From assembly GCA_033239525.1 (NCBI GenBank), contig BSYO01000004.1, positions 26,946,037 to 27,010,036 of the forward strand: a DNA stretch of 64,000 bases, read 5' to 3'. The notes beneath the pieces are model-generated. The model was not told the DNA's origin and searched no databases. It saw nothing but the letters and a program-made list of their open reading frames with translations. Below are positions 1 to 11,528 of this stretch, one piece after another. The DNA comes from Nepenthes gracilis (Eukaryota; Streptophyta; Magnoliopsida; Caryophyllales; Nepenthaceae). Numbering within the stretch: position 1 is the first letter of the stretch; every line of letters begins with the position of its first letter. The position numbers and the translations under genes were made by a program.

Positions 1-197
1 GCATCCCAGGCTATTTTGGTCTTTTCTCGTGGTCCCCGTCCCAAATGGGTTTTATTGTCCGTCCAGGCGACCAATCCTTCAGCAACGGCCAAGCTGTTTG
101 AATTTGAGTCGGGTTTATGGGCCTTTTGGGCCAGCATTTCCACGTAACTCTTTGGGCATGCTTCTGCGATCTTGGGCCTAGGTTTCAGGACCCATCA
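1..197 (-). mobile_element. LTR start of the TGATGGG gypsy-type family, cut by window edge
   Basis: Read on the minus strand, the segment begins TGATGGGTCC at position 197 and runs off the left edge of the window. The same TGATGGG start is seen in the LTRs at 7164, 18781 and 37906, and the GC-rich character ends abruptly at 197, where AT-rich DNA begins. I infer the U3 start of a minus-strand LTR. No coding domain is visible, so complete element versus solo LTR cannot be told. Confidence 0.5.
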
Positions 198-1143
198 CAA
201 TTATATAACATGTAAGAAATAATGGAATAAAATCTATGACATAAAGAAACCATTTATGCTAAACTTTAGGACTTCAACATAGTTTATATAATTTTATCAA
301 TTTTTATAAATTAAAAATATGCAAGAACAATATGTAGAAATTGTTGATATGTAGAAACATAAATATAAAATTTAATAGTATTTAAGAACATTTATACAAA
401 TTTTTTAGTACTTAAATATTATTTATATAAATTTAAAATATGAGCTTCATAAAAATTTATAAAATATGAATAGAACTATACATACAAAGTATGATTAGTT
501 TAAATATAAAAATAGTTTATGCATAAGCATTTAAATGAGAAAATACACAAAAGTTTCAAAAAAGATCAATAATAAAGAAAAAATTTAGATATACTTGTAT
601 TTACTTGAATTTATCAAAAAAATAGTATGATTTCTCCTTAAATTCACTTTTTTATTATTTTTCTCTCTTCTTCTTTATCTTTTCCTCTTCTTTTTTCTCT
701 CTTCTCCCAAAATTTTAACAAAAATAAGCTAAAATTAGTTAAAAAACCTATTTATAAAAAAAAATTAAAGCTTGTGCCCTTGTTAAACGCAACTTAGGCA
801 CAAAAACTAATTTTGTGTTGTACAAGAATGCTTAACATGCATGTATTAGATGCTAACAGTTTGATATAAATATGTTTGAGTGCCACTCTTGCACATCTTA
901 GGCACAAGCGTTTTATCCAAAACAGGCACATCAAGCACCATTTCGCTTAATTTATTTTTATTCAACACTTAATTTTTAACCCAAATAGAAAATTAACCTC
1001 AAAAATTTATCAATTAAATTAAATTTTAAATTATTAAATAATGTATGGGATTCATACCTTACGAATTGCAAAACCTTATACACCATAATCACAAATAAGA
1101 GAACATAGAGTTTGAATATCTTATCAGGTATCCTCCAACTCTT
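198..1143. other. AT-rich intergenic DNA
   Basis: No reading frame with family features is visible. The segment is AT-rich, with a pyrimidine-rich run at about 640-710 and two short stretches (around 770-800 and 890-915) sharing the phrase 'TTAGGCACAA', a phrase also present near 25050 inside another LTR-like block. Probably old repeat remnants. Confidence 0.5.
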
Positions 1144-2072
1144 TGTTGGAACAGAAAGGATCGATATGACAAGAAGGCACCAAACCACACATACACAGCG
1201 ATCAAAATAACAATAAAGAGAAATAAGACAAAGGAGAAACTCAGTAAGATTTTACGTAAAAAATCTTTCCGAAATAATGAAAAAATCGTGGGACATTTAG
1301 TTCACAAACAAATCTATTATGTAAAAATGGTTACAGAAACCGCATGACTACACAAACCCTTGAGGTAAAGATGAAGAACAGAGCACGAAAATACGCTATG
1401 TTTTTACTCACTACTCTTCTTCTCTTCACTCTTACCTCATTTGTAAATTTCTCGTATTCTCACTCTATTATGCACAACACATTTCTCATAGACACAATAC
1501 AATATATATACAGGCTGTTAAAAGTAACGGTAAAGTCAACGTGGATAACACACGTACATATAGCAGCCTGGCGCACATACAACACTATAATGACTCTGTA
1601 GATTGTTATACCCTACAGAAGATCGTGTTCTATAGAAACAACGCATGTTCAAAGATTGCACATATTCTCTAGAAATCATGTGTGCCCAATCAATCTTCTA
1701 AATTGGTATCCACTTGTGCTTTTTGACTTCTAGTCCTCAAGCCTTCAATGATACCTCCAGGTATTACCCATGAACCTTGGACCGCAACCGATGACCTCGG
1801 ACGTTATTCATAATCCTTGTCTGTAGAGTCCCACATCGGATGGGGAGGTGAACGAAGTGTGCCTTATAATAAGGGCGTGGATACCTCTTCCTTGACGACG
1901 CGTTTTGGGGGCGGTGGATTCCGTCTGCCAGGAATAAAACCGTGTGGGTTGCGTGTTGGCTTGGGACGCCGTGAAGTTCCCCCAACCCAGAGCGGACAAT
2001 ATCGTCATGCGGATGCGCCGGGGACATTACATTGTCATTGGTTAATGTCCTCTGTCTTCATGTCACCCAACA
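1144..2072 (-). mobile_element. Candidate copia-type LTR remnant (TGTTGG...CCAACA)
   Basis: The block starts TGTTGGAACA and ends CACCCAACA, giving 6-bp inverted ends TGTTGG/CCAACA. Its left third (1200-1340) carries the U5-like phrase 'ACGTAAAAAATCTTTCC' and 'TATGTAAAAATGGTTACA', shared with the minus-strand LTRs at 2711 and 16221. Flanking 5-mers (CTCTT and CATGT) do not match, so the exact ends are uncertain. No coding domain lies inside. It contains the USE/TATA motif described separately. Confidence 0.4.
1828..1873 (+). promoter_or_regulatory. snRNA-type promoter motif: USE plus TATA inside a repeat
   Basis: Positions 1828-1838 read GTCCCACATCG, a perfect match to the plant U-snRNA upstream sequence element (RTCCCACATCG). 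A TATA-like TTATAATAAG follows at 1864-1873, leaving about 25 bp between the motifs. Centre-to-centre spacing is about 35 bp, the longer spacing known for Pol II-type plant snRNA promoters rather than the shorter Pol III one. The sequence downstream does not resemble a U-snRNA I recognise. Activity is unknown. Confidence 0.5.
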
Positions 2073-2700
2073 CATGTACATCATTAAAGTCTTCGTGCCT
2101 CAACTAATGAAAGTCTTCGGACAGTACATAATATCCTTGTTCATTTTCAGAATCTTTTGACGATTAGCTTATAAGTCTACGGATTACATCCGCACAAAAT
2201 CTGCAATCATTTTCTCACAAGGGAGTGACCACAATACTCCCAAGTCTGTAATATACAAAACTAGAAGGTGTATGAGAGGAATATCTCATTTATAGCGGAA
2301 ATGACTCTAGAAAATGATGAGTCTCTCTATTAGATATGAGTAGCTTATTACCGTGCCTTAAAATGGTCCAAAAAGAGGGTGATGCTAAGAACTTCCTCCT
2401 ACAACGGACAACAATAATCGCCCGGTGGAAGTTTCTAAAACTAGGTGAGTCTTTTCAAAGAAGAACGCTCCCCCTTCTTAGAGTGGAAGGACCTTGTATT
2501 AACGAAGGCACATAGTGAGGGATCCTGTTATGCCCTGATGTAGGATCGTGGGTCGTGGCAGTGAATGTAAATACTCCTTGATTGATACCTTGTCATCAGC
2601 AGTGACACGTCTCCCCCACTGTTGCCTTAATTCCTTGCTATCGGCGGCTTATCTTCTTGGTTGCCTCTTTGTCATTATTGGCTCATCTTTCTAATTATTT
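2073..2700. other. Intergenic repeat-like DNA, no gene
   Basis: Moderately GC-rich, non-coding stretch without open frames of interest. The texture (short phrases such as 'GGACAACAATAATCGCCCGG') suggests LTR or leader remnants, but no domain or end motif was found. Confidence 0.35.
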
Positions 2701-2710
2701 TTTTATAATT

Positions 2711-3456
2711 TGTTGGGATATGCCTTACTTATTTAAATAGTAAAAAATTATTTGATAATACACCATAAGTAAATAACAATAATAAATAATAAGAAAAAAT
2801 ATAATTTTTATAAGAAAATTTTCCTTTAAAATGAGAAAAAAAAATTACAAGATAATTTGTCCAAAAATATCTCAATTATACAATATTTTGGTTACACGAA
2901 TCACAATAATACAAGAATTTAGTACCTTGTATCAACCAAATCGAGTAACAATGAATATAAAATGAAAGAGTAAAAAAATAACTGATAAAACTTTCTTCTC
3001 AACTCCCAAAATAGCATATCTAGGGTTGGCGGAGACTGAAACTTGATTCCGAATTCAATCAGATGTTTAAATCTTCCTTTTATCCCTTTTTCTCTCTTTC
3101 TATTCTTTTTCTCTCACTAACAGCACTCTCTGGTCTGAATAATGCAAATGGTTCACCCTAAAAACGCATAGACGCATTTTTATATTACGAGCCGCACTCG
3201 AATGCCCATTTGGTGCGCATTGAGTGCAAGTGCCTCTGGAAACAGCATCTCGGTGCTTCTCAAGCACACCCTTTTTGGAATTGGTGTTTCAGGCGCTTCG
3301 TAGGTGTGCCTTGAGTGTGCACCCACGGTATACAACCCATTGGGCATGCTATTATTGGATTCAACACTTCAAGCCTTGGTCGCGTGCATCGTCCGTTCCA
3401 TTGATCTGCACATCAAATAAGTATGAGTCTACATAAAAGTAGCCCATAACTTAACA
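2711..3456 (-). mobile_element. Probable solo copia-type LTR
   Basis: The block begins TGTTGGGATA and ends CTTAACA (4-bp inverted ends TGTT/AACA). The flanking pentamers are TAATT (2706-2710) and TAATC (3457-3461), four of five matching, consistent with a decayed 5-bp target duplication. Read on the minus strand, its U5 side contains 'GAAAATTTTCTTATAAAAAT', resembling the U5 phrase of the LTR at 53824. No internal domain or second LTR adjoins it, so I call it solo. Confidence 0.55.
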
Positions 3457-6400
3457 TAATCAATATAGCATCTCCTATTTGCTACCCTTTGATTGTCTTT
3501 TATTTGACAATTACCATTGTGTCTACTGGATTGGGATGGTTCGGCCATTGATTTGGCACCTTAACTTGACATGAGATCAGCCAATGTGGCAAGCTTACCC
3601 GTAAAAGTTGATGAAGCCTTTGTTATTGGCCATGTCTTGGGAGTCGGCTTTATCAGACTGCACCCTCAACCTCACATTTTTAACCCATCCGAGCAGAATA
3701 TTTATTAATTTTTTATTGGGTCACATCAAAACTTTATGCCCATATTAGCCAGTTAATCAATAGTCCTTTGAAACACATTCAAGTGATTACTACAGAATAT
3801 GCTTCTATATACCTCGATTGTATCATCTTCTTGAGCAAAATATACAGAGTCAGGACCAGTCAGATGGGGAAAAGAGATAAACCTGTAGAACAGAAGAAAT
3901 TCAGAGATAAGAAAGATGAAATGAAGATGACAAACATAAGAAGAGAAGAGAGTTGAATAGGACTACAGAATCTTTATTTCATTCATACACACCTGCTCAC
4001 ATTATTACCTTTGTCTTCTTATAGTACTAGTTGGGAGGTATACTGTTTACGTAACAAACAAATTCTTGAAAGTTTAACCCTCGGAAGGCTGCAATCGAAT
4101 TGCTTGTTCTATTGTATCCTTGGCTGCTTTTGTTGTGTGGCTGTAGTTGAATTATGTTTGATGTTAAGTAGATGTTGCTGCTATTGCTGCTTCTGATTGT
4201 ATCACTTCCTTAAAACAATCTTCCCCTTTAAAATTCATCATTTTCCTCTGGGATGGGAGTTTGGACATTAGGGTAATATCATGCAGTCTTAGAAATAATG
4301 TGTCCTACAAGCTAACCATATCGGGTGCAATGAAATATTTTTTTTTACAATCTTAATTTATTAAAAAAAATTTATATTTATCATATTTATTTGTATTATT
4401 AATTTGTATGATAAAATTCTTAGATATGAGCAATTCAATTATCAATTATGATGAGATTATGGTTTAGAGATTTAATTATTTAAAAATTTAAATTTTAATA
4501 TTTTTTTATTACAGATTCATAAAGATGAGATATTAATAATTTAATCAGATTAGCACACATTATACCAATTTGCCAAATGGGGTGACTAAACTCGCAGTTA
4601 CTTTGTGTAGTTGACATTATGGTGAATCCGTAGATCTTATTAAAGAATAAGTTTACTGTATGACCTCAAAATAATAATTCTTGTATGAAATTTTTTATAC
4701 ATGTTAAATAAGAGTATTTAAATAAAAGTTGTATAGATGATCTTTAGATTTGTTATACATTATTATCTCATATGTATATAATTATACTTCCATATTACTT
4801 ATATGTGTTCAATAAATAAATAAATATACAAAGTTAACTATTTTATACAATAAATAACAAGCGAAAGTAGAAGAATGATAAATAAATGATCGATTATTCC
4901 TAGCTAAAATAGATATGTCCCATGTGATTAATTGAGTTAATAACTTATAAATCCTTGGCCCATATAGACTATAAATTAGAAAGAAATTTTTTTTTTGTTT
5001 GTTAAATCATTTATTTAAAATCATTAATATAAGATGAACAAATGATATAGGGGTTGACATTGTTTTATACTCTCAATTTGTTTGGGATATAAGACGTTGA
5101 AAAAACTAAATTTTGTATTGTAATTTTAATAGTAATGTTCAATAAACGATAATTATTTATTCACTCCATTTAAATGATTATGATAAACAAACAGATGCTG
5201 CTCATACTTTGCAAAACTCTTAATTAATTGTTACAAATAATTAATTCAAAAGGAATTAAAAATATTTAATTTATTTATTACTAAAAGGATGTTCTAGTCA
5301 ATCAAATGAGATTTGTATTATTTTACTACCAGTTCAATGTTCAATGTAATTGTCACTCATACATTAGTATCATACCTATTATTTAAAAATCTATTGGATA
5401 AAAATTAGTAATGTTATTATATGATAATTAAGGGTTGATCCCTTATTTAATCATTTATTAATTACATTATTACACTCCTTAATAAAAGGATTAAGGGAGT
5501 CCAAAATATCTTCCTTTAAATTATACTTAATAAGATATTGAATAAGAACATTATAATTTTAATATGTGAAATAAATAGAGGGAGACGTTACTCCCTTTTG
5601 AAAAAAATTGAGGGGTTGGGGTAAATGATTTGGAGTTTTTAAGAGGAAGGAGAAGTCCCCCTCCTAAGTGGTTTCCTAGTGAAATTGAAAAGGGAGCATT
5701 TGCTCCCTTAGAAATTTTTATACTTTTCTTTTTAACTTAGATTGATGATAAGAAAGATTATCAAAATGTCAATACCATATAGGATTTTTATTTATTATAA
5801 ATATTGAATAATTGATTGAATGAGTAATATTGTACATAATTTGAAGATTATATTTATATATACTTGTTTTGTGAAAATTAGTGAATTCAAAGACAATAAA
5901 TTAATTATATTTATGCAAAAACCATAGGGGCTAAATAATTATATGGTTGATCATTGTTAATTTGAACAATATATTTCACATCAACTTATGTATATATATA
6001 TATATTTCTGTATATGTATTATAAAAATTTGATCTTATATTATTAATTATAAATGTCAAATATTTATATTTGATATATTATTTTTATAAACTAAAAAGAA
6101 AGATTCAAGCATCAAAAATCAAAAAAATTAAAATTTCATCATGCTTCCTACGTCTAGATCTCCCTAAGTTGCTTTTTTTTTTTTGGTCCATGTTGGCCCA
6201 TTTGAAAAAGAATTCTCTTAATGTGAATTGAATTTGTTAAAAATTGTCTTTCTATCTTTCATCTTTTGTAGTTTGTAAAAAAAAGAGCTGAGAATGATTT
6301 CAATTTAGCAAATTATTTGTTGTTTGGATCAAAATGAGATGAAAATTGGCTTGTTTAGAAGCGCATTATAGCTCAATTTGCTGCCCTCTTGTGAAATTAA

Positions 6401-7080
6401 CTTTGAGGTTGTGAAAGAACAAAGAACAAAGAGATCAACTCATTGCAAGCTGGCCTGTTTTGATACAAATTGGTTAAGAGCAAAGACAAGAACTAAGAAT
6501 CATAGGCTGCTAATGGAGCCAAATTGTTGAACTTGAGGGAAAAATGTGGAAATTCTGGCTGGGTTTTTCAGAAAGAGAACAAACTCTAATATCACTAGTG
6601 ATGAAGCAAAGTCCAATCACAAGGGGAAAGTGATAAATTGATGGAAAATAAGAAATTGGGAAACGGGAATGATGAATTATAAATGAGAACAGAAGAAGAG
6701 AATGGAGATAGGAAAAGATGATAATATACTACAAAATCTTTATTTCAATCATATATACCTATTCAATATACTAATTATATCTTTTTGGAAAAATCATATT
6801 TATATGACTGATATATAACCCTATTATATGTGTATATAGCTCATTTAGAGATATAATTACAAATATTATTATTTTTTGGTAGGTAGAATGCAGAATTATT
6901 GTTACAAAATTAGCAAAAGTACCCACAAGATTATTTGTATTCAAATGTCCACTCCTCATAAGTTTCTAAATTAGGGTTTTGAGTAAACATGCTAACAAGT
7001 GTATTATTTTTATAAATAATAAATCATTCATCTTATTTTTATAAATATATTAACTTGTATCCTTTAAACAATTTATTTAT
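3457..7080. other. Gene-free AT-rich intergenic region
   Basis: About 3.6 kb without a convincing reading frame. Frames at 3768-3956 and 4011-4196 have low-complexity composition and no family signature. The DNA is AT-rich with short T and A runs and a TA run near 5993-6004. I see no RNA gene, promoter or intact transposon here. Confidence 0.5.
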
Positions 7081-7102
7081 TCATTTCACTCTCCCTAACT
7101 CA

Positions 7103-7103
7103 A

Positions 7104-7163
<60 letters not shown>
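7103..7163. repeat. (AAT)n microsatellite, left half
   Basis: About 20 uninterrupted AAT units running directly into the LTR start at 7164. The same motif resumes at 8455, so this is the left half of one microsatellite split by the LTR. Confidence 0.95.
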
Positions 7164-8453
7164 TGATGGGTATGCCTATAATTGGCTGGCCTAATAAAAA
7201 AATGGCCTAAATTCAAGAAGGCTTAAATATGCGTTTGGACGGTCAATACCAACGTTGACCGTGTAAAAGGCAAACGGGGCGGCCAACGCGTTTCCCATGA
7301 GGCGGTCAACGTTTCTATTGACCAAGAATTGTAATAAGCGGCGAGGCTAAAAGGGAAGAAACCCTACAATGGTCAGGCCTAATTGGACCCACAGTTCCAT
7401 ATACAATAAGCAATGGTCCCTTTTTCTAATTTCGCGTATTCCCTGAAGCCAATCTATACTAAAAAGGACACCAATAGATTCAACGCCCTTCCCATGAGTA
7501 AGGTGCTAGATTTTCTCTTCCTTCCTACTCCAAACTCTAATGGTAACAAAGCGTAAAAGAAAGACATGTAATCTTCCCATGAGACGGTCAACATCTCTAT
7601 TGACTGGAAGCATTGTAGTAAGCAGGCTAAAAGGGAAGAAACCCTACAATGGCCAGGCCTAATTGGACCCACAGTTCCATATACAATAAGCAATGGTCCC
7701 TTTTTCTAATTTGGTATTTCTGAAATACTAAAAAGGACACCAATAGATTCAACGCTCTTCCCATGAGGTGCTAGATTTTCTCTTCCTTCCTACTCCAAAC
7801 TCTAATGGTAACAAAGCGTAAAAGAAAGACATGTAATCTTAAGAAGCGGGTGCCGGAAAAGGAAGCAATCCCAGGTGCAAAAACAAGTCAAACTTTCTAC
7901 TCAAGGTCACCCGACATGGTGCGGGGAATCACGCCTTGAGGAAAGATCTCCATCTATATAAGCCCACAAAGTATCCACTCTAGGGTCCGCCAACTTCTAA
8001 ATATACAAACACTCATTTCTAAACATACAATCGCTTATTACAATAATCCTACGCTCAACTTTCAGATTCCAGAGACGCTGCTCACTCTCTAAGATATATC
8101 ATTCAAAACTTTCACGCTTACAGGACTTAATCTCTCATTTGTTCCCCACGAACACTGAGCTCAGAAATTGAGCACATCACGAGCTGCCAGAACGTCTCTT
8201 ACGTCTGCAAGCGAACACTCCTTGCCCTCTCATTTTCTCTCTTTCTCAACTCTCATTTTCAGTTTCCTTCTTAAAAGTTGAAGGCCTATTACTGATTTAA
8301 GTGTCGGAGTATTTTCGATGGGACGATATCCAACCGATACCTGACCTCTTATTTGTTGTAGTGGTTTGTAAGATCTAGACTCGATGAATAGAGTCGGATC
8401 CAGAAAATTAACACGACTCGAATCTATTCGACACTCGAATCTAAGGACGCATC

Positions 8454-8454
<1 letters not shown>
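7164..8454 (+). mobile_element. Solo LTR, gypsy-type TGATG...CATCA family
   Basis: A 1291-bp block starting TGATGGGTAT and ending GGACGCATCA, so the ends are inverted TGATG/CATCA. A TATA box (TATATAAG) lies at 7955-7962. The U5 end 'ATTTAAGTGTCGGAGTATTTTC' style phrase near 8297 recurs near 62455 and, diverged, near 38782. The element sits inside an (AAT)n tract, so its target duplication is hidden by the repeat. It carries no PBS, PPT or coding domain, hence solo. An internal tandem duplication (7294-7840) enlarges its U3. Confidence 0.8.
7294..7840. repeat. 282-bp tandem duplication inside the solo LTR
   Basis: Copy 1 spans 7294-7575 and copy 2 spans 7576-7840. Both begin CCCATGAG(G/A)CGGTCAAC and share long near-identical stretches, including 'CCTACAATGG' and 'AGACATGTAATCTT'. 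Copy 2 lacks short blocks. The high identity implies the duplication is recent relative to LTR decay. Confidence 0.9.

Positions 8455-8514
<60 letters not shown>
8455..8514. repeat. (AAT)n microsatellite, right half
   Basis: About 20 units of ATA/AAT directly after the LTR end, in the same motif and orientation as 7103-7163. Confidence 0.95.
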
Positions 8515-8629
8515 GGTAACTCTACTGGGAGAAGGCTCCAAAATTCACATATATAGGTTGTGAGACAATCACCGTAATCAATTGTCTCCATCTTTCTTCA
8601 AATTTATGAGAAACTATATAATAGTACAG

Positions 8630-9479
8630 TTACAATGCAACACAACAATAGATGCAAATTATTAACCACAAGACACAATAACTTTTATATGAAAAAATTA
8701 TTCAATTAAAGGACAAAAATCATAGAATTTGAAAGTTTAGACAGAGTTCCATTATGTTATCTTTGATTACATAAACATATCATAATTTCTAACATTAGTA
8801 TGTAACTTTTTTTCACATAATTTTACATACAGGTAAAAAATTTAAGAATAACCCAAATAAGAAACTAATCTCATAGAACCTTTCTAGACTCAATTTGATA
8901 TAATATACCAAAAAGTAGTATAATTTTAAACCTAACTTATCATCCTAATCGAACGACATTTTCTCCCTTTCTTGTCTCTTATTTTTCATCTCTCTCCATT
9001 TTTCTTATTGCATGCTAGTTGAGCGATTGCATTCTTCCAGTGTGTCACTCGAGTTCTTTTTTTGCTTGTTTAAGTTCATGTATTTTGCCCATCTTTCTCT
9101 TGAGCTTCTACCAGACCTTCAACAATTGCCAGTATCAAGAAAACAAAACAAATACTGAAAATAGAGCCGCGGACTAACATGAAGTGACCCATTGCGACAA
9201 CATCGATGCTGCTTGTTTGTATCTATTATTATTACTTTAATAATACTTCTATCATCAATCATAAACTGTATGTGCCTGTTGGCAGTTTATTATGGAAAGA
9301 TCGTTTTCATGAATGATCTTCCACTAAACGGCACATTCAGACAAAATATTCGAGATGAAATTTTATGCTGCCAACAGGAACTCCCACAACATTCAAATCC
9401 CAAACTCGATGGTATTGGTTTACTGCCCCAAAAGTTTGAGCCAGCAAGTGGCCGTATCAATTATAGGCATGGCCTGACA
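8630..9479 (-). mobile_element. Copia-type LTR remnant, ends unresolved
   Basis: The left part (8640-8960) has the same architecture as the LTR at 2711: AT-rich U5-like DNA with 'ATATGAAAAAATTATTCA', then CT-rich DNA. The right edge 'GGCATGGCCTGACA' at 9479 is a plausible U3 start on the minus strand, preceded by 'CTGCCCCAAAAGTTTGAG'. The left end and the target duplication were not found. Confidence 0.3.
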
Positions 9480-11050
9480 AATTAGTCCTGATATTTTTAA
9501 AATTTTCACTTTTATTACTTTATTTTTTTTAAAAAAATTTTATCTCGACATTTAATTTGAGTTAGCTTTTTTAAATACTTAAATTTAGGTCAACTTTAAC
9601 AATCAAGATTTTCGTATTTAATTGGTACATCAACTTCTAATTACTAATCAAAAACATGATGATTTGGCATTCTTAATACATCGTAATGGGTTATATATGT
9701 CTATGAATTTTGATATCGACTTTGACCAATTTGAAGCTGAATGCATTTTGACTAATTTGACAGGTAAAAGATTTATTAGTAAAATTAAAGTAATTTTAAA
9801 AGTACCCAGAAAAAAACAAATTCAAATCAAATAGTAAAATAAAGTTAACTTAACTTAGAAAGGTGAGAATATGCTTCAAGATATACTCTTTTGTGTGCCT
9901 TCTCACACTTTAATTAATGATGGTTACTCAAATAACAATGGTGATGCTTTTTTTAATTGTAAATTTGTGTATACGTTCAAGTTTATATATGCTTTAGAGA
10001 CAAATAAAGATATTATATCATATATACATAAATATTTATCATTTATTTTCTGATTGTATATTTTAAGTTAAAAAGGGAATATTAAAATTTACTGTAATTG
10101 AAATGAGGATTAAAATTCAAACTAAAATAGAAACGAAAACTCAAACTCAAACGAAAGATCCAAATATACAATCTTTGTTTACAGTTCCTGTACTTGTTAG
10201 CAAATAGTCAATTCAATTTAAGTGTAATGAGGTCTATGAATGATTTGATTCTCTAAGGTGTTTTTCAAAAAGGAAATTAAAAAGATTAAATTATGATCCA
10301 AAGAGAAAAAGAAATGAATTTGAGAATACCCAAATAGGTTAATATTTTGATTTGATGTTGAATCCATGAATAGGTAATTAGAGTTCTTAATAAAATCAAT
10401 CCACCTACATTTATTGAAGATAGGATGAAGTTTATGAATGCTTTGATTCTCTAACGTGTTACTCAAAAAAAAAAAAAAAAAAGATTGAATTATAATCCAA
10501 GGAGATAAGAAAATAAATTCAGATATGCCCAAATAGATCAGTATCTTGATTTAATATTGAATCTATGGATAGGCAATTCAAATTTTGTTATAAAGAATCC
10601 ACTTACCTATATTTCAAGAAAGTATTTATTTTTACAGCAATATAGAATGAGTATGAAGAAATTAATAATATTTCTCTATCTTTAAATATATTCTATAGGA
10701 TCAATTGGAAATCTCTCATAAAAAATTAAAGAATTATTTTATTTATTTCTTTCTCTTTTATTTAATTTCATATAGCAAAACTTTACGTAAAAATTTTCCT
10801 ACTGTAATATGAGCTGTGCTCATCAAAATAACTAAAAGAATTACCAACATGAGTTCAAATGGGAGAAAAGAAAAACTATTAACTAACTTAAGCTATAACC
10901 TGATTTGCATGAGGCACATAAAATCCCGTGTAAATAACCCTAATATTATACTTGAAACTCTATATAACAATGATAGCTTAGCAATAAATATTCATGCAAT
11001 GTAATTTATAAAGATGTGGCAACTAAATTCCCTTTATTTTATGAAGTGTG
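9480..11050. other. AT-rich intergenic DNA with a local duplication
   Basis: No gene is recognised. Short AT-rich frames at 9622-9834, 9871-10053 and 10816-11004 lack any family signal. The only structure is the roughly 200-bp tandem duplication at 10226-10625. Confidence 0.45.
10226..10625. repeat. Imperfect tandem duplication, unit about 200 bp
   Basis: Copy 1 (about 10226-10425) and copy 2 (about 10426-10625) align along their length: each has 'TATGAATG..TTGATTCTCTAA', then 'CCAAATAG(G/A)T', then 'GAATC(C/T)ATG(A/G)ATAGG'. Copy 2 has gained an A18-type run. A 104-residue minus-strand frame across them shows an internal protein repeat that is only the consequence of this DNA duplication. 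Confidence 0.75.
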
Positions 11051-11057
11051 ACAGATT

Positions 11058-11107
11058 ATGACGGGAGTGGAGAACAACCAGAATGACGGGAGTGGAGAAC
11101 AACCAGA
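11058..11107. repeat. Exact 25-bp tandem duplication upstream of the CEP gene
   Basis: Two identical 25-bp units, 11058-11082 and 11083-11107, each beginning ATGACGGGAGTGGAG. They lie about 270 bp upstream of the CEP TATA box, so they could duplicate a promoter element; that is only inference. Confidence 0.95.
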
Positions 11108-11377
11108 AGGAAGAGGAAACAATGATGAAGGAGGAGAAAGAATTACCGAAACAATAGCTTAGCTGGAATTGCATGGCACATGCAACGAAGGTAAAGAGAG
11201 ATGCCAATGGAGTCAAAGAATATCCCCCACACACCCCCGCCCCCCCCGCCCCCCATCAATGCAATAATTCCACTCCACAAGGAGACCTGCACCTTCTTTA
11301 TCACAAGTATTGAAACACAAAAGTCAATTCAAATATGGACCATTAATTCCATGTCGACCTTCTTCTATGTTTCTTCT

Positions 11378-11386
11378 CTATAAATA
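11378..11386 (+). promoter_or_regulatory. TATA box of the CEP gene
   Basis: CTATAAATA lies 143 bp upstream of the CEP start codon, which would put transcription start near 11410-11420 and leave a 5' UTR of about 110 nt. It is the best TATA match in the immediate upstream region. Confidence 0.7.
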
Positions 11387-11528
11387 CCCACGGTGGCCAT
11401 TGGTGGAAAGCATCTCTCAATCTGCATATTTATTAGTTTTGTTTTCAGATCTTCAGTTTTGGCTTTTGCTAAAGTTTTTTAAGCAAACTACCGTGAGCTT
11501 ATTACCCAAATAACCTCAATCCTTTACT

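Noticed and set aside
7103..8514. Regular trinucleotide arrays that might suggest a CRISPR-like array
   Set aside because: They are AAT microsatellites without spacers; no cas-like genes exist in this plant DNA.
9192..9485. 97-residue plus frame with a hydrophobic N-terminal stretch
   Set aside because: It resembles a signal anchor, but the hydrophobic part comes from an ATT/ATC-rich run, the frame lies on an LTR-like block, and no family is recognised.
10218..10532. 104-residue minus frame with an internal protein repeat
   Set aside because: The repeat is the direct result of a 200-bp DNA duplication, and phenylalanine runs come from poly-A.
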